Assembly: GCA_041738275.1 (NCBI GenBank)
Contig: JBGSQD010000307.1
Span: 1 to 14,399, forward strand
Source of the DNA: JACPFJ01 sp041738275
Lineage (GTDB): Bacteria; Desulfobacterota; Desulfuromonadia; Geobacterales; Pseudopelobacteraceae
DNA: 14,399 bases
Direction of reading: 5' to 3'
Below the pieces are notes generated by a model. That model was not told where the DNA came from. It made no database searches and was given only the letters and a program-made list of their open reading frames with translations. How positions within the stretch are numbered: the first letter of the stretch is position 1; each line of letters begins with the position of its first letter. Both the position numbers and the translations under genes were made by a program. Positions 12,994 through 14,399 of this stretch are shown piece after piece.

Positions 12994-14355
12994 ATGCAGA
13001 AGAAGAACGTAATGATAATTGGAGCTGGCGGGGTGGCGCATGTGGCAGCCCACAAGGCGGCGATGAACAACGATGTCCTGGGTGATATCTGCATTGCATC
13101 CAGGACGCTGGACAAATGTGACGCGATCATCGAAAGCGTGAACCGGAAGGGGCATCTCAAGAATCCTGCCGGGAAACTTTATTCCGCCCAGCTTGATGCC
13201 CTAGACATTCCAGCTACCGTAAAGCTGATCAAGAAGACCAAATCCGGTATTGTTATCAATCTTGGGGCATCCTTCATCAATATGTCGGTGTTGGAGGCAT
13301 GTATTGAGACCGGCGCGGCGTATATCGATACTGCTATTCACGAGGAGCCGGACAAGGTCTGCGAAGAGCCCCCTTGGTATGCCAATTACGAGTGGCAGCG
13401 TAAAGATCGTTGCGAAGAAAAAGGGATAACCGCCATACTCGGAGCCGGTTTTGATCCGGGTGTGGTCAATGCCTATTGTGCGCTTGCGGTCAAGCGCTAC
13501 TTTGACAAGATCGACACCATTGACATCCTGGATGTGAACGCCGGAAGTCACGGCAAATATTTTTCCACCAACTTCGATCCGGAGATCAATTTCCGGGAGT
13601 TCATCAAGGTTTGGACCTGGATTGACCGGCAGTGGAAGGAATATCCTACCCACTCGGTAAAGCGGGTCTATGATTTCCCTGTTGTCGGCAAGCAGCCGGT
13701 TTACCTGAACGGCCATGACGAGCTGCACTCCCTGTACAAGAATATCGATGCCAACAGCATCCGTTTCTGGATGGGTTTCGGTGATCATTATATCAACGTT
13801 TTTACGGTACTGCGCACCCTCGGTTTTCTCTCGCACCTGCCGGTGACGCTGACCACCGGCCAAGAGGTGGTTCCGCTCAAGGTGGTCAAGGCGCTGTTCC
13901 CCGACCCGATGACCCTTGCCCCCGGCTATACGGGCAACACCTGCATCGGCAATTTTGTTAAAGGGAAAAAAGACGGCAAAAAGCGCGAAGTACTGATCTA
14001 TCAGGTTTCGGACCACAAGAAGTGCTACGAGGAGGTGGAGTCGCAGGGAATCAGCTACACCGCCGGAGTTCCGCCGGTTGCGGCCGCCATGTTGATTGTT
14101 ACCGGGGAATGGGATACGAAGACCATGGTCAATGTGGAGGAGCTTGATCCGGAGCCGTTCATTGCCATCCTTGACCGGATCGGCCTGCCTACAGAGGTTA
14201 AGGAGATCAAGCCGGACAGCAAATATTCGTTCGACGGAAAAGTAAGGGCTCTTAAGAAAGAACTTGCAAATTCAACGGCTACTGTAACGGTTTCCGCGGC
14301 GAATCCAATGATTGCCCTTGCACCGCGCAAACCGGCCAAGAATAAAGAGAAGTAG
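12994..14355 (+). CDS. Carboxynorspermidine/carboxyspermidine synthase (dehydrogenase), saccharopine dehydrogenase family
   Basis: 453-residue saccharopine-dehydrogenase-family enzyme predicted to condense aspartate semialdehyde with putrescine or diaminopropane and reduce the imine with NAD(P)H, giving carboxyspermidine or carboxynorspermidine for the decarboxylase upstream. The N-terminal Rossmann motif is IIGAGGVAHVAAHKA (8-22), followed by the ASRT loop, which in relatives contacts the cofactor phosphate. GAGFDPGVVNAYCALA (150-165) and DILDVNAGSHG are typical of the bacterial polyamine branch rather than of lysine metabolism. The partner gene confirms the assignment. ATG 12994 has a very strong ribosome-binding site, AAAGGAGGAG (12977-12986), starting in the previous stop. 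The last 25 or so residues (from about STATVTV to KPAKNKEK) form an Ala/Val/Pro/Lys-rich tail that looks like an extension beyond the catalytic fold; this length comparison is from memory. The 44 bases after the stop show nothing recognisable. Confidence 0.9.
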   Translation: MQKKNVMIIGAGGVAHVAAHKAAMNNDVLGDICIASRTLDKCDAIIESVNRKGHLKNPAGKLYSAQLDALDIPATVKLIKKTKSGIVINLGASFINMSVLEACIETGAAYIDTAIHEEPDKVCEEPPWYANYEWQRKDRCEEKGITAILGAGFDPGVVNAYCALAVKRYFDKIDTIDILDVNAGSHGKYFSTNFDPEINFREFIKVWTWIDRQWKEYPTHSVKRVYDFPVVGKQPVYLNGHDELHSLYKNIDANSIRFWMGFGDHYINVFTVLRTLGFLSHLPVTLTTGQEVVPLKVVKALFPDPMTLAPGYTGNTCIGNFVKGKKDGKKREVLIYQVSDHKKCYEEVESQGISYTAGVPPVAAAMLIVTGEWDTKTMVNVEELDPEPFIAILDRIGLPTEVKEIKPDSKYSFDGKVRALKKELANSTATVTVSAANPMIALAPRKPAKNKEK

Positions 14356-14399
14356 AAGAAGTAACAGGAAAGTACCATAATAAGCACAGAAAAGCCCGC

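Noticed and set aside
13201..14016. Long minus-strand open frame (271 codons) opposite the carboxynorspermidine synthase
   Set aside because: It lies wholly inside a gene with strong family motifs and ribosome-binding site, and its translation has no recognisable domain. It is a codon-bias shadow.

Overview
This window looks like part of a chromosomal exopolysaccharide/capsule locus, followed by a polyamine module, from a Gram-negative bacterium. A Geobacter-like member of the Desulfuromonadota is my best guess. The guess rests on the mix of families (GT4 glycosyltransferases, a heparinase II/III-like protein, a CapK/PaaK-like adenylating enzyme, a two-domain MDR-Gfo/Idh oxidoreductase, triple MshEN motifs, NspC plus carboxynorspermidine synthase) and on a mixed, moderate GC content. 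It is inference, not a database match. All genes lie on the + strand. I see no RNA gene, CRISPR array or intact transposase.

Layout. Bases 1-164 are the C-terminal end of a membrane protein, probably an O-antigen ligase/polymerase-type protein. Next come two GT4 glycosyltransferases that overlap by 11 bp (202-1305, 1295-2422), a secreted heparinase/alginate-lyase-like protein (2492-4705), a third GT4 enzyme (4766-5824) and a CapK-like acyl-adenylating enzyme (5934-7298). The most unusual gene follows (7397-9418). It encodes six 24-residue MshEN-type motifs (three predicted c-di-GMP-binding units), a signal-peptide-like membrane segment in the middle of the protein, and a fibronectin III/Ig-like ectodomain. 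A two-domain oxidoreductase follows (9578-11746). After a 125-bp gap the last two genes form an operon for carboxy(nor)spermidine decarboxylase (11872-12978) and carboxy(nor)spermidine synthase (12994-14355).

How the genes may work together. The three glycosyltransferases would build an oligosaccharide repeat on a lipid carrier. The upstream membrane protein would polymerise or ligate it. The lyase-like protein would trim, edit or turn over the polymer in the periplasm. The CapK-like enzyme and the two-domain oxidoreductase would supply or modify an acyl group or sugar. The MshEN/Fn3/Ig protein could link cytoplasmic c-di-GMP to an extracytoplasmic adhesive or polysaccharide-binding structure. 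The polyamine genes have their own near-consensus sigma70 promoter and are probably a separate transcription unit. Norspermidine and spermidine influence biofilm formation in other bacteria, so the adjacency could be functional, but nothing in the sequence proves it.

The most notable non-coding structure lies between the oxidoreductase and the nspC-like gene. It is a 20-bp inverted repeat whose right arm is interrupted by 20 extra bases, and that interrupted arm overlaps the -35 box of the nspC promoter. The glycosyltransferase at 1295-2422 is clearly more AT-rich where sampled (about 38-40% GC) than the oxidoreductase (about 63% in one sampled 60-bp line), which fits a mosaic polysaccharide locus.
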